A stretch of 64,000 nt of DNA, taken from Boswellia sacra (taxonomy: Eukaryota; Streptophyta; Magnoliopsida; Sapindales; Burseraceae). The notes below the pieces were generated by a model. The model searched no databases. It saw only the letters and a list, made by a program, of their open reading frames with translations, and was not told where the DNA came from. The stretch lies in assembly GCA_013180625.2 (NCBI GenBank), contig SNVD02000422.1, positions 1 to 64,000 of the forward strand, in the 5' to 3' direction. The translations under genes were made by a program, and so were the position numbers. This document shows, one piece after another, positions 33,310 to 45,656 of the stretch; position 1 is the stretch's first letter, and each line of letters opens with the position of its first letter.

Positions 33310-36210
33310 CATGTTCGACTTCATAGATGGAGAACGTTGGATTTGCATTGTTCTATGGTGGGAATTGGGAGGTGAATCAACTTGATGAATTAATTTCAAG
33401 ATATAAGGCTTTCCTATTATAATAGGTTGTTCAAAAAGATCTCCCGTTCGTCCATCAAATATTCTGCTTTTTCCAGGATACTCGGGCTCAAATACCCATG
33501 GATTCGCTGTTTGCTTACTGCTTCATATAATTCAGAAAACACGAGTTTTCTCGACGCCTCCTGTTCTAGCCAGTGGTGAGCATATTTACATGGGCGGAGA
33601 GGGTTTTCCATTGTGCGTGGTTGCCAAGACATACATCTTACCAAGACATTTTGCAATTGATAAGTGATACGATCGGGTTAGACAATCGACAAACAAAGCT
33701 AAGGTTAGATGCCTTGTTTAAAGGATATTGTTCTGCTAGGCCTCTCCCAATCCGAACCAAGTAGGACTATGGTTTTTTGATTGAAGATATTTTGAAACAT
33801 CCATCCAAATACACAGCTTTATATGTTGAGGTTGAGCATTGTGTATGGCAAACATTGAGACCACAAACTGTTAATGTAATAGAGCATGTTGGAACTTCTA
33901 ACCTTGAAACATTTGAGCAACCATAACAACATATGGATAGTTTTGCGAATACCTCGAATGTGAGAGGTGATAGTGATGGTAACGTTGTAGGGAGCATTGT
34001 AGGTGATGGTACTGCTGGAGGTCTTTTTGAAAGAGTTGGTGTTATTGGTTGTGTAGGCTATCATGGTATTGGACTAACAAATGATGATGCTCACTGCCTT
34101 AACAGCATCAAAGAAGAAGCATTTCAAGATATGTCAAGAGTAAAAGATAGTTACCAAGAAGAACTAGTTAAAGAAGACAATGTTAAAGATGATGCTGCAA
34201 ATGAGGGTGCACATGGATGATTGGCATTGTGGAAGTGATGGTGATGATAATGATGACACAAATTTTCGTTTCGAACATGGTGAACACATTCCATATAACC
34301 ACAATGTCATTGATTTGGTACTAGAAAGAGTTAAGGATGTGTTTAGGTTCATGCCTCAACTAGACTTCCACAACACATGTTTTGGACAACACGCAAGAAT
34401 TGATAGTGGTGAAGTTCAAAAGGGTCATATATAGTCTCACAAGATTGAGCTTCGTCATAAGGTGGCAAACTTTGCATTGGATCATAATTTTGAGTTCAAG
34501 GTAACTAGACCAACCAAAACCCAGTTTGGAATGGATAATCGTGAGGAAACTTGCAAATGTCATTTGAGACAACAAAGGTTAATGACACTAAAAACTTCCA
34601 AGCAAGGGTTTTTAACAACACCCACACATGTGAAGGTGCAGGTTTACATCCAAACCACAAGTAAGGAAGCGCAGAACTAATTGGGGCTCACATTAAAGAG
34701 AAGTTTGTCAATGCCTTAAGAATATATCAACCCCTCGTAATAATTGAGGATGTTCAGAAAGACTTACATATTATCATCAGTTATCAGAAAGCATGTAGGG
34801 CGAAAGAGGCTGCCTTAAACCAACTCCATGAAACTACTGAGAAGTCATTTTCTTTGTTGCCTTCATATGCCTACATGATTAAATCAACAAATATTGGTAC
34901 AGTGACTACACTTGAGGCGAAAAATGACAATCACTTCAAGCATTTCATTTTGGCATTAGGGGCATCTATTACAAGATTTATGAGTTCAATTATACCTATT
35001 ATTGATGTTGATAGGACCTTCTTGATAGGAAATGTCGAGGCAAAATGTTCTTGGCATAGTGTATGGATGGAAACACCACCCAAATACTCCTTCTAGCCCT
35101 TAACTTCGGTCAATCGGAGAATGATGAGTCATAGTGTTGGTTCATGTTGAGGCTCCGTGGTTGTATTAGACATATCCAAAATCTTAATTTCATGTCTGAT
35201 CGCCACAAAAGCATCAAGAAGGTGGTATCTACCATATTTCCTGATGTGGTGTTCACGATTTTTATACATCATCTAGAATGTAATTTGAAGCTTAAGTTCA
35301 AGGACAAGTACCTAGCCTGTGCCTATGTCAATACAGCCAAAGCTTATTGGCAAACTGAGTTTGATCATTTTTCAGATCAAGTTAAGGCATAAATACTAAG
35401 GCCGTCGACTACTTGGAGCGTATAGATGTCTGAAGATGGGCATAGTGTCACTTTCCCGATCATAGGTTTAACATTGTGGCCACAAATATTGTTGAGTCTA
35501 TGAACAATAGAATAAAGAAGGCAAAGAACTTGGGCATCATTTTGATTTGTGATTCTATCGAGTGGTATTTTTCATTACACTATATCTTGTGTGCTTTTCA
35601 AAATCTGATTTGTTTGACTATTACTTCTTTTACTATAGGTTTTATAGGACTAGTTCCATAAGATAAGGACTATTGCTACAAACTAAACTACAACATTGAT
35701 AAAATGGATAGGAAACTTATTAAAAAATAGGAAAGATGAATTCGACAGACTTTGGGCTGCTACAATTAGTAGACATCTATATCAAGTGTACTCGGGTACC
35801 AGGGTCGATGTTGTAGATTTGAATGCAAGGACATGTGCCTGTAGAGTCTTTTATTTGGATTAGATTTTGCGTTCTCATGCCATTACAACTCGTCGTTATG
35901 CTGGATAGAAGACGGTTGTGCCTTACTGTAATCCAATGTACACAAACAAACATTTGATGCTTGCATATGTATTACCCATAATTTCGGTCAGGTTGAGTAT
36001 GGTTTAGGTGGTACTAGATGATGCAAGGGCATAGGTGGTACTCTTGTCCATCACTCGTACACAGGCTAGATGGCGTCATGCATAGCGTATCCCATATACA
36101 GGAAAGACAGTTAGATAATGTACATGCAGCCGATGTAGCGGGAAAGGGCACAACCGATAAACATGTAAGAATCTTATACCCCTTCACTGAATGACGAGTA
36201 CAGATGAAGT
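33310..36210 (+). pseudogene. MURA-type transposase of the MULE
   Basis: The N-terminal part, broken by a plastid insertion at 33375-33566, continues as 'HTSYQDILQLISDTIGLD' (33633 on). After an acidic, low-complexity linker (33933-34434) comes the Mutator DNA-binding domain 'VANFALDHNFEFKVTR' (34435-34677). The DDE catalytic region starts with 'IIDVDRTFLIG' (about 34998), has the second Asp in 'MSDRHKSIKK' (about 35194) and 'KAYWQTEF' (about 35338). A SWIM finger 'ARTCACRVF....SHA' (35825-35890) has lost its third Cys, and a CCHC knuckle 'CSRCSGKGHNR.TC' lies at about 36127. Many stops and frameshifts make it inactive. An intact MURA would cut and rejoin the element ends. Confidence 0.88.
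33375..33566 (-). pseudogene. rpoB: Plastid rpoB fragment inserted in nuclear DNA (NUPT)
   Basis: On the minus strand the sequence reads '[16 protein letters not shown]'. After a 1-bp deletion it continues '[20 protein letters not shown]', '[12 protein letters not shown]' and '[14 protein letters not shown]'. This is the conserved C-terminal third of the plastid-encoded RNA polymerase beta subunit. About 62 codons are present, and identity to plastid rpoB as I know it is high apart from the single-base deletion. It has no start, stop or promoter. Its borders coincide with breaks in the MULE transposase reading frame, so it entered that gene as a plastid-to-nucleus DNA insertion. Confidence 0.9.
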
Positions 36211-36539
36211 CGTACAATCCAATGTGGCTTGAATGTTGGTGTTTTTCTTTATTTATCATTGTCGATTGAATTATGTACTGTTACTATATTATGATAATAA
36301 AGATATGGAAAAATATAATTATTTGCATTGATGTAATTAGCATTTGCCTTTTTCTGATTTAATGAATCAATAAAATAAACTTGTGTGCAATACAACAACT
36401 AAAAAGGTAACCCCATCAAAATGAAGTCTATACAAAATCAAATAGTTGCAATATCGAATCAGTATTACAAATGAAAATGAAAACACACATGAAAAAATTG
36501 CCTGATTCATCGGTCAACCATCCAAACTATACCTCTAAA
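36211..36539. other. MULE spacer between convergent genes
   Basis: AT-rich sequence between the 3' ends of the transposase (+) and protease (-) genes. No coding signal. Confidence 0.6.
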
Positions 36540-39500
36540 ATTTATCAGTGTGGTCCATGCCCCTTAAATGCCAAGTCATCAATGCCATCTATCGTCTCAG
36601 TGTTGCCTTATCATCATGCATAATCATGCCCAACCTAGCTTTGAAACTAAGAAGCTCAACATATATGACACAAAACACTCAGCATGCACCACTGAGCAAA
36701 AGCTACTGGGGGATAACCTCTACGGATCATATTCAAATGGAGTTGTCACGTGAGAGACATCTGTACGGTTGGAGAATCGCATAGCCATCTTCATCAGAAG
36801 GGGTGTGAGGACTGTAAGGGGCATGCAACAATCAATCACCTTATGGTAGGCTACTAGATCCTCAGGTATCTGTGAATCGTAAATAACCACCTCTCTATCC
36901 TTGAAAGAAATGTACACCAGTACCCAATGTTAACCACTAACATTCACCGATGCATAGACCTATTTAAAAAAATTTGTTAAGGTTATTCAAATAGGGTTGA
37001 CGTAATGGAATGGAAGTATGAGAGATGAGAGATTAGAAGTACGACTTACATAGTCTATGTTGGTCCAGCAAAATCTATCGCTCATATTCAGGCCGTCCGC
37101 ATACTAGGATAATAGGGGCTCCTATTCGATTTTATCCATGTTATCTTCGTACCTTTCGTAGGTGCTACTGACCCAAGACTGTTGACATAATGGAAAATGA
37201 TAATTATAATCATAGGAACTAACAATTTTAAATCATTCACTGTGGAGTTATAGTCAAATATATCCAAAGAATTTGTAATAGAGGGTAGTGAATCACTATT
37301 CTATCACCTTTGGACTGTGCATCTATCTAACCCCCAGGAAGTACATGAAGGCATTAATGTGTTGCGAATAAGGTAGGAACTAAATTATAAATGATTTTAA
37401 AGTAAGGAAAAAGGTAATTAGCTCCAAAAGTGGGCAACAATAATCTAACCTCATTAGATAGCCACGATCCACATATAGTGCTATCAGCAAACCAGGCTGA
37501 ATCAGATGCAAAGCAGTTAGGCCCAAACTAAATATGTTTATGACCCCCTATGCACCAAGTGTCATAGCAAGACCTGAAATGTGGGTCGAACATAGACCCT
37601 CAATCGTAAGAGGAAGGTATTGCGTCCACTGGTACATCTTATAGAGCCGCACACCATCTTCTGTCTCTTCATCTGCTAGTCTTGATTAGTGTATGGGCTA
37701 AGCGAAGTAGCCAACTTCCTTTGAACTTGTTGGTGTATAACTTTACCAACTAATATGATACCCACTAGGACCTCTATTATACTATCTTGTAACAAACACA
37801 CCATCTCTTCCATCATTGGGGAGCATTGTGCATCCTTTAGATTTGGTTGGGCATGGTTTTGGGCTATACGCGTTGAGTGCATCACTTCCTTCTACACAAA
37901 TTAAGAATTGTAATGTAAGTACTACAAACGTAAGGACACTATGATATATAAATTAAAAAAAAAGTTTTACCTCGACATCTGCTACCTCTACATATATGTG
38001 TACCCCATCTCTGAGCTAACGTACTTTATTTCGTAACTATTGTACCTCATCTCGCAATGTTTGTATACCATCTCCATCTCCATCGTACAGAGCCTGGGCT
38101 GCTTTAAGGCCGTCGGCAAGGGTAGCAGCTATCTTTGCATGATGGACTACAAACCCATGGTGAATAGCATTTGAAAGCGACGAGGGTACAATAGAATTAA
38201 AAGCGTCCTACATGGCATAGGAAACGTCATTATAGTAGCCAAAACAAAACTCATATAAATTTAAATACGTTAACTTGTATAATCACTACAACAACATTTA
38301 TGAACTTACTAATGCACTTCAATTAGGGGAAGAATTCTCACCATCACTCGACACTGGTCACTTCTTGTTGTTTTTCTTATTGGCCTTTTTAGTGACTATT
38401 GGTGGTAACTCATTGGCCTTGGCCCACTCAACAAGTAGGCCTCCTAGGTTGTTGATCCAGCGTCGATTCTCTATATATAGGTTGCTACCTTGCTCCACAG
38501 CCTCTGGATGAAGGTTCACATGGGAGGATCCCTCTGGTGGAAAAAATAAACAAAAATATTTATTACATTGAAAAAAGCATTGTGTGGAAAAACTTTGCTG
38601 AAAGTGAATGTTCAAGTCTAACTTCCTTATCTAACGATTTTCGAACACATCCCTTATCACCTCTACCTGAGTGATAAGTTTGTCCATACTAGTCCACCTC
38701 AAAATACGTGGGATCTTGCCTCAAAAGTTGCACCTTTTCATTTGTATAAGGACCCCACAAATGGAATCGCCTTATTCAACCAATTCGAAATCAACAAAAG
38801 CCACATATTTTGAGTCATGTAAGTAACTGATAACTAAATATATATTTTGAAAAAGAAAAGAAGTTCATGCTAGCACCTGGAAAGCGTACATGCATCTATA
38901 AAGGTTTTATTCCTCCTTAGTGTGTGATCCCTTCACCGACACCCCTTATAGATACTTCTATGCTTGATCTAGGATGCCAGTCCCTAGATTGTGATACATC
39001 TCCCCTCATGCATGTGTACCCCAAGGATGGTCCTTGAACTTATCCAAATCATCAAACAGTTCAAGGTAATCCAAATTAATCAGACTATTTTTAGTTGGCT
39101 GAATATAAGAAGCTCTAATATCTAATATGCAGTCAACTTCACAGTGTCCAAATACCTCATCTTCATGAAGTCCATAGACTCGATCCGCGCCTTTAATTCT
39201 ATATCTTCATATGCTTTCCCTTGCTAAAAAATTCTTTCAAATACTTGTCCCTCAAGTGATGTTTAGGGTTCTTCTCAAAAGTGGGTATCGTATTGAACTT
39301 CAGGTCAGTGATTAGGGCAAACTCGTGTTTCAAGAATCTAATGACCTTGCCTGCATGATCAATTATTCCACTGTCAGTACAAACTGAAATATTTATTTCA
39401 TGTTATAATAGAACAAGCACAATGCCTTACAAAAAATGAGGTACCACAACTCCTCGTCCTCCATGTCATGTGTCTGTAACTCATGCAACATGGTGTAGTG

Positions 39501-39640
39501 TGCCAGTTTGCCCGATAAAATCAACTCACAGACTTGTATTAGTTCATTGAAGCCCGTCCACTAGCTAAAGAGCCTCATTTGCTTGTTGGTGAGCTTGTTA
39601 TACATTAAAATGCAATCCAACCCCACATAGTCATAATAAC
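36540..39640 (-). pseudogene. Ulp1/C48 cysteine protease-like gene of the MULE (DUF1985-C48)
   Basis: Read on the minus strand, the 5' part (39640-39150) matches DUF1985: 'ELILSGKLAHYTMLHELQ', 'EDEELWYLIF', then after an intron-like gap 'VIRFLKHEFALITDLKF'. A charged middle part includes a heptad-like 'LRDEVQ.LRNKVR.LRDGV' (about 38070-38000). The 3' part is the Ulp1 catalytic domain: His in 'HWVLVYISFKD' (about 36928), Asp in 'VVIYDSQ', and Cys in 'GAC.VFCVIYVELL' (about 36690), where the usual Gly after Cys is a stop and the preceding Asp is Ala. Live relatives are SUMO-protease-like proteins spread by MULEs. It is convergent with the transposase. Confidence 0.8.
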
Positions 39641-39905
39641 CCTATCAAAATGGCGGTATCTAGTGTTTTTATGTCGAAAGTGATCCTCGGGTTCAAGAGC
39701 TCTATATATAGGCCTGAAATAAAGGATATAATAGGTTAAAACTATAAAAGCTTGCACGAAGTGGCCAAAATTGCGATTCTATTAAAAAATTCGACAATTT
39801 GACTAATAATAAATCAAACTATGGAATTGAATATTTTGTCAATTCAATAGAGTAAAGGCATTTTTGACAATGGTTGTTTCAAGTTCGATCAGATGACTAG
39901 ATAGT
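39641..39905. other. MULE interior left of Athila insertion
   Basis: AT-rich and non-coding, with a TTCGACAATT-type word at about 39808. It ends with the Athila target duplication atagt (39901-39905). Confidence 0.6.
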
Positions 39906-41305
39906 TGTTTACACTGAAAATATACTGTGGCTATTGCAATATAGGTTAAGTTGTCCATCCCACAAGAAAGCTTTGGACAAAATAAGTTAGTAAAACAAAA
40001 ATACTAAAAAGATAATAAAGACATAAAATTTAACTTTGGAGTGATTTATTATGGAGAGACTAGAATACATAACAATTGGAGGCAATCGATGGTAATTAAG
40101 AGGTGCAGCATCGAGAATCACCTAGATCTTTCGTAAATCTAATCCCCACTTTGATTCAACATTTATATCTCAATTGAAAGTTTCACATCCCAAACAATCA
40201 ATCAGAAAATATGTATCACTAAGCATAATTGATAAACACATGTATTTGATATACATAAACTGTTTAGAAGCAATATTTACCAATAACGTTCATCCTCACA
40301 AGTTATCCAACATCAACAATATATAAATTGATGATATTGTAGTAAAAGACCAACTCCTAAAACGAAACTACCAATAACAATTATAATTCAACAAGAATCA
40401 CATAAAGAAAGCATGTTTGAATTTATATGAAATTGAGAATTATACTTTCTGGATTAAAAAGAAATCACAAGATGAGAAAGAGTTTAAAACATAAATAAAC
40501 TTACAAACTTTATAATCCTTGAGGAAGAATCAAAGTAGAGAAATAGGTAAATTACACAAGTTTATCTCTTGCATTACCAATAATTGTAGCCTAACTCACA
40601 AATCATTCTTGCTATTTCTAGAGAGGAAATACAAGATACAATGATGCAATGGAATCCAATGGATTTTTCTTCCCCCTCTTTTCACCTTGTCATTGTGTCC
40701 TTGTATAGGTAATCAAATGGAACTATTCTAGTGTGAACCAAATCTTCCACAATTTTGGCTACCAACCCTTCCACTAACCTCCAGCACATTTTTGGCTACC
40801 AAAATGATCGAATTAAACTTTTTGGTAAACATAAAAGTTGTAGCTTTTTTTCTCATCTTTCCTTAGCCACCAGATTCATGCAATTTAAACATTTGTAAGT
40901 TATGGTTAGAAAACCAAAGATAGGTCGGGCTTAGTAATAGGTACAATTCAGTTTTGTTGTGTCTCAGTTCTGGCCCATCAAATATTGGATTTGGGCCTTT
41001 GATTGTTCTTCAAATTTGTCTAGGATTGAGTCATGTTGCTCTAGACTCAAGAATCTATTCATTTTGATTCATAGATTAAGAGTTATGTCTATTTTACTAC
41101 ACCAGCGCAAAGATTTTCATTAATCACAATTGAAGGACAGCACTTTATTTCAAGATAAATACTAAAGAAATGCAAAAAGAAAATTAAACAAATGCCAAAT
41201 TAGCATAAGCAAAATAGTTATGCTAAAATATCATAAAAAGTGTTAATAGTTGACCAATTAGCTTTAATTATTTATACTTAAGAGTGTATTTTCATACGTT
41301 TATCA
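39906..41305 (-). repeat. Athila element, 3' LTR
   Basis: About 1400 bp. On the sense strand it starts TGATAAACG and ends GTGTAAACA. It aligns along its length with 52439-53864. Confidence 0.88.
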
Positions 41306-42761
41306 CAATCCCCAACCAACTTATTGCTAATCCCTAGCAATTCAAGTGTAAATGAAATATGAAGAACTACTTGAACATTTCAAACAAAAAGTCAGTTCAA
41401 GATCATATTTGCTATAAAGGTTATTTCAATCATAACTTCCAAAATTTTGTGTGTGTGAACCAAGCCAAAACCCTCATATCACGAGCCACAAAACATAGAG
41501 CCTTGAAAATTACTCAATGTAAAAGCCTCAACTCCATATCCTTATAAGTGATTAACTATTTAAAAGGGCTAGGATTTTTCTCATAGAGTTGGAAAACAGA
41601 TAAGCATTCAGGAAAATGTCACATTTCAGGAAAATAGACAAACTGACATTGATCCAAAGATAGGAAAATCAATTGTTTAGAATCAAATCATTCTTGCCTG
41701 ATGTCGGGACTTCATTCATCTTGTGTGAACAAAATAAATAGAGCATGGTGAGAAAGACTGCTTTATAAAACTGCTATCTTCTAAAATTGAGTGGAGACAT
41801 TATTGAACTGACTGACCCTTTTTTTGTATTATACTTTTTTTGTTTTGTTTTTGTTTTTATTGAAACTATGAAGAACCAAGGAAGCATTTGAAAATTAAAA
41901 CAATTTCTCATCATTTTTTTCTTTTTACAGGAATTGAAATCTCAACTTGAATCGTCTTTTAGCTAAACAACCAAATCATCCCTCAATCGGAATAATGACA
42001 TTCTAAACAAAAATTAACCAATTTAAATGATCAATGAAAGTTTGCGCTATGTTTTCTCAACCTCTCCACTCACTCACAAAAGATGTGTGAGATTAGAAAA
42101 AAAAAATGTATACTTAAACATGGGAATTCTCTTGGTTATATATGTCAACACATCCATCTTGTCACAAGGCTTATCATTATGTTCAAAGTAATTTGAAAAG
42201 TCATTCTTTGATAACCTAAATAGAAAAGGTGACTCAAACTAAACAATTTTGAAATCATACCATGATAGAAAAACATACCCATTTACACAAGAATTACTGA
42301 GAACACATGCAATAAACAACTGTGCATGAAATATAACTAAAAAATCAAAACAAATCAAGCTAGTTAGAATGCGTCTCAAAAGGTAAAAAATTTACTCCTT
42401 ACTTTGCCATTCTTGATCTAATAGATCTGGAATGCATCTTAAGAGATAATGAACTTTGTACTCTGCCATTCTCAAAGTGATAGATTTGTTAGATGGCTTT
42501 GTTAATTTTCTTTTTGAAATATAATTCAAAACACAACATATGTCTACCATCCACCCCCAAATAGATCAAAACACTATCCTCCATGTTTAAATGTTGAAAG
42601 AGAAAGTATAGGAGGCATTAACTGAAGCTTCGTTTATCCAAAAGAAATAAACTTGAAAGACATTTAAGAAAAAATAAAATGTTATGAATAAAGCCAAAAG
42701 TAAGAAAAGTTAGAAACAAAGCATCAGATCTAATTTTTGCTTAATGTTCACTCCCACTGAC
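41306..42761 (-). other. Athila 3' non-coding region
   Basis: No coding domain. It contains a tandem duplication of about 58 bp (about 42372-42490, 'tactttgccattctt' and 'tactctgccattctc'). The part next to the LTR includes the purine-rich tract. Confidence 0.6.
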
Positions 42762-43338
42762 TAGTTAATTTGAGATGCTACAGGGTCAAGTCCATGAACA
42801 AATTCTTATAATTTATCACTTAGTTCATCCGTAATTAAGGCAGAAACAAGGATCTGTCATGCCGATGGTGAGATAAAACTCGGTTTCACAGACACCAAAA
42901 CAGTTAAAGAAAATTAACATTCAACAAACCTATGGGTTTCTGTTGGATATTTAATTGGGCCCAAGAGGCAATTTGAAAGGTTTCTTCCAATATACCAAAA
43001 CCTCTTGGTAAAGCAATAAAGGCATCTGCATTGTAAACCACATAAGCTATGCGTTCATGCATTAATGAGAATCGTAATTCCTCCCCAACTGTTCTCCCAG
43101 TGATGTTAGCTAAAGCTCTGGGGATAAAACCTAAAACTTGACTTCCTCCTATGTATGTAGTTGTTGACACACACTCTATTAACCCAAGGCTACCTCCCCC
43201 ATAAATCAAATAAAGTTTTCTCTCAGCTAGAAGCCTACCAAGATTGTGAGCTGCTTCTACAAACTCTATACTTTTACCAGGTTGAGATTTACAAAATACA
43301 TGTATATTTCAGAATTGACGAGCTTAGGTTTCTTCCAC
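42762..43338 (-). pseudogene. LOG-family cytokinin-activating enzyme, intronless decayed copy
   Basis: On the minus strand the sequence runs continuously from a former start codon (now GTG, 43338) with 'VEET.A', through 'HVFCKSQPGKSIEFVEAAHN', 'YLIYGGGSLGL', 'GGSQVLGFIPRALANITG', 'HERIAYVVYNADAFIALPRG', 'ASWAQLNIQQKPIGLLNV', to 'QILVSALITDELSDKL' and 'DPVASQIN'. This is the whole length of LOG (cytokinin riboside 5'-monophosphate phosphoribohydrolase, LOG8/LOG10-like). The signature PGGxGTxxE has become PRGFGILEE. Four or more stops and a small frame disturbance after GLLNV inactivate it; most stops fit C-to-T changes. No intron-sized interruption is present, although LOG genes are normally multi-exonic, so it looks like a reverse-transcribed copy. 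It lies in the Athila 3' region in the same orientation. Confidence 0.87.
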
Positions 43339-44200
43339 TTTGATGCAACTCACTAACTATGTATATGCAAATGAAGAACATGAGATGTATTTATGGAGTG
43401 CACAAAGGTATTATAATAATGATATCTATATAGTAGGTCAGCTATTTGTTTAAAAAAAGTTGAAAATAAAAATAGGAATTCAAAAATAACGGCAAGCATG
43501 CATTTGTACAGGTAGTTGTGATTATGGCTTACATCTTCCTTTGGCTTTACGCCTAGTAATGGTTGAAACACCTTCTATAAGCTGGGCATATGCTTTCTAT
43601 CCAATATTTTTTTTTTATAAATTGGTATATAGGATTGTTTTGAGTCAGATTCTCAAGACTAGAGCATTCTGCTCTTCTCAAAACTGTGTCCATAATTTTA
43701 AAATTTCACAATGCATAATTCCACAAGGATGTGTCTCAATAATCAACAAGATATTATCTAAAGACTCCTTACTTAGTCCATCCTTAATGAATTGAATATT
43801 ATATTCTTAATTTACAGACACAAATCCTAAAGAGCGACATTACTTGTTACAGGTCCATCGTGCATATTTGTGACAGACTTATAATCTATTTACTCTTCAC
43901 TTTTTTGCATAGGAGCTTTTACCCAAATCAAACATAAAAGAAACAAAGGCATTTGAACACTCACCAGATAATCAGACTTTGGCTTCTAATAACCATGGTA
44001 GATCAACAAGTAAACCCATGAGCACTAGCAATTTTAGTCTCTGAAACCGTGTTTTGTAAATTTTTAGTAATGCATATGGAGGAAGGAAAGGAAAATGTTT
44101 ACGAAGACTTGAAAGAATCATATCAATTTTGAAAGAGAAAAGATAAATGCACATTTTTTGTCTAGGTTACAATTTTTAGGGCACGGAGTACCTATCCACG
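43339..44200 (-). other. Unassigned Athila interior upstream of the LOG copy
   Basis: Mostly non-coding. On the minus strand, 43795-43670 gives a protein-like run ('KDGLSKESLDNILLIIETH' and then 'CGIMHCEILKLWTQF') that I cannot assign. It could be part of the transcript carrying the LOG copy or an unrelated insert. The ORFs 43571-43353 and 44154-43972 have no recognisable domain. Confidence 0.35.
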
Positions 44201-44204
44201 ACTA

Positions 44205-44410
44205 GATCAAAGATATGGTGTAGACAGAAAATCAAAGCAAAGACAAAGTCAGAATATGGTATAGAAAAATAATAAAAGAAAAATCGATAGATAATAAAAG
44301 CAAAAAAAGAGTCAAGATATAGTATAGAGAGATAATAAAAGCAAAAATGGAGTAAAGATGTGGTACAAACAGATAATAAAAGCAAAAACAGAGTTAAGAT
44401 ATGGTATAGA
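44205..44410. repeat. ~50-bp tandem repeat next to solo LTR
   Basis: Four degenerate units with the words 'gataataaaagcaaaaa' and 'agatatggtatag'. The solo LTR is inserted at its right edge; its target duplication ataga is part of the repeat. The hydrophobic ORF 44385-44176 is only a translation of this array. Confidence 0.75.
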
Positions 44411-45424
44411 TGTTAGCCCTAAGCCTACATGATAATTTAATTTGATGATAACAATACACATTGATTCATTGAGATTTACTAACATGTTTATTTATGTGCA
44501 AGAGTAATATCATTGAAATAATTGTAAAAACAAGAAAAGGCTTATTAAAATGAAGTGTTGAAGCTAAGGAGAAGACTATATGTTAAAGGCACCAAAGTTT
44601 AAGAACAAGGTTTGATTCAACGAATGTGACACATGAGCAATGTTCAATCAATTAGTCATATATTTCTATACAAATGTCAAAATGATGTGATTCTTGAGCC
44701 TTTGGAAATATTACTTAATTTATAACATTTTATATGTTTTAAAGAAATTCAAATTTCAAGTGTAAGGTCGTCCAAATCATCATGCAAGTTGAAAGACAAA
44801 CAAAAGCAGCTGACATGAGCACCGAATACTCTTTTGGACATATCTTGAGCTACAAATATCCAAATCACTTGATTATTATGGAATTGGAAAGCTGACTTAA
44901 TGAGGCATATTTCATATGTTTTGAATAAATTCAAATTTCAAATGGAAGACTGACATAATTGACATGCAATTTGGTGGACTGACACAAGGAAGAAAAATCA
45001 ACTCACATGAGCACCGAATGGTGTTTTGGATATATCTTGAGATAAAGATATCCAAATTCCTTGATTCTTAATGTTTTGGAAAGCTTATTCAAATATACAG
45101 ATCTTTTATATTTTGAAGAAGTTCAAATTTCAAACAGAATACTGACAGAATTATCATTTAATTCGGTGGACTGACACAAGGAAGAAAAATCAACTCACAT
45201 GAGCACCGAATGGTGTTTTGGCCATATCTCGAGCTACAGATATCCAAATGACATGATTCTTGATGCGTTGGAAAGCTTATTCAAATGTGAAGATTTTTAT
45301 GTTTTGTATATTTTCAAATTTCAAACAAAACATTGACAAAAATGACAGACAAAATTACGGTTTTTATGGTGGGCAGAAAATTTGTAGTTGGTGTCTTCAT
45401 TTGATTAAGTTCATCCCATTTGCC

Positions 45425-45433
45425 TATAAAAGG
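45425..45433 (+). promoter_or_regulatory. LTR TATA box
   Basis: tataaaagg, about 1 kb into the LTR and followed by the repeat-bearing transcribed part. The same box is found at 30504-30510 and near 24754-24760 on the minus strand in the full element. Confidence 0.7.
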
Positions 45434-45656
45434 AGACCTTCTCCCATGCATTCAGCAACAAAGAGCAAGAAGAAGAGAAGAATCTATCAAGCAAAAAAAA
45501 AAAAACTAAAGAAATATCAAGTCTAGAGAGCTTTTATATTCTTTATCTACTCTTTGAAGAGAGTTGTACTTTTGTTGTAAAAACTTTTCTTTGTTCTTAT
45601 ATTGTGTGAGAGTGAGATCTTCTTGTAAAGGATAAAAGATATCCTTGAGAGAACTC

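Noticed and set aside
33417..33656. 79-codon minus-strand ORF as a new gene in the MULE
   Set aside because: Most of it is the plastid rpoB fragment, first in frame and then, after a 1-bp deletion, out of frame; the rest is antisense to the transposase.
44176..44385. Hydrophobic ORF as a membrane peptide
   Set aside because: It comes from the AT-rich ~50-bp tandem repeat on the other strand; unit-by-unit decay shows no coding constraint.
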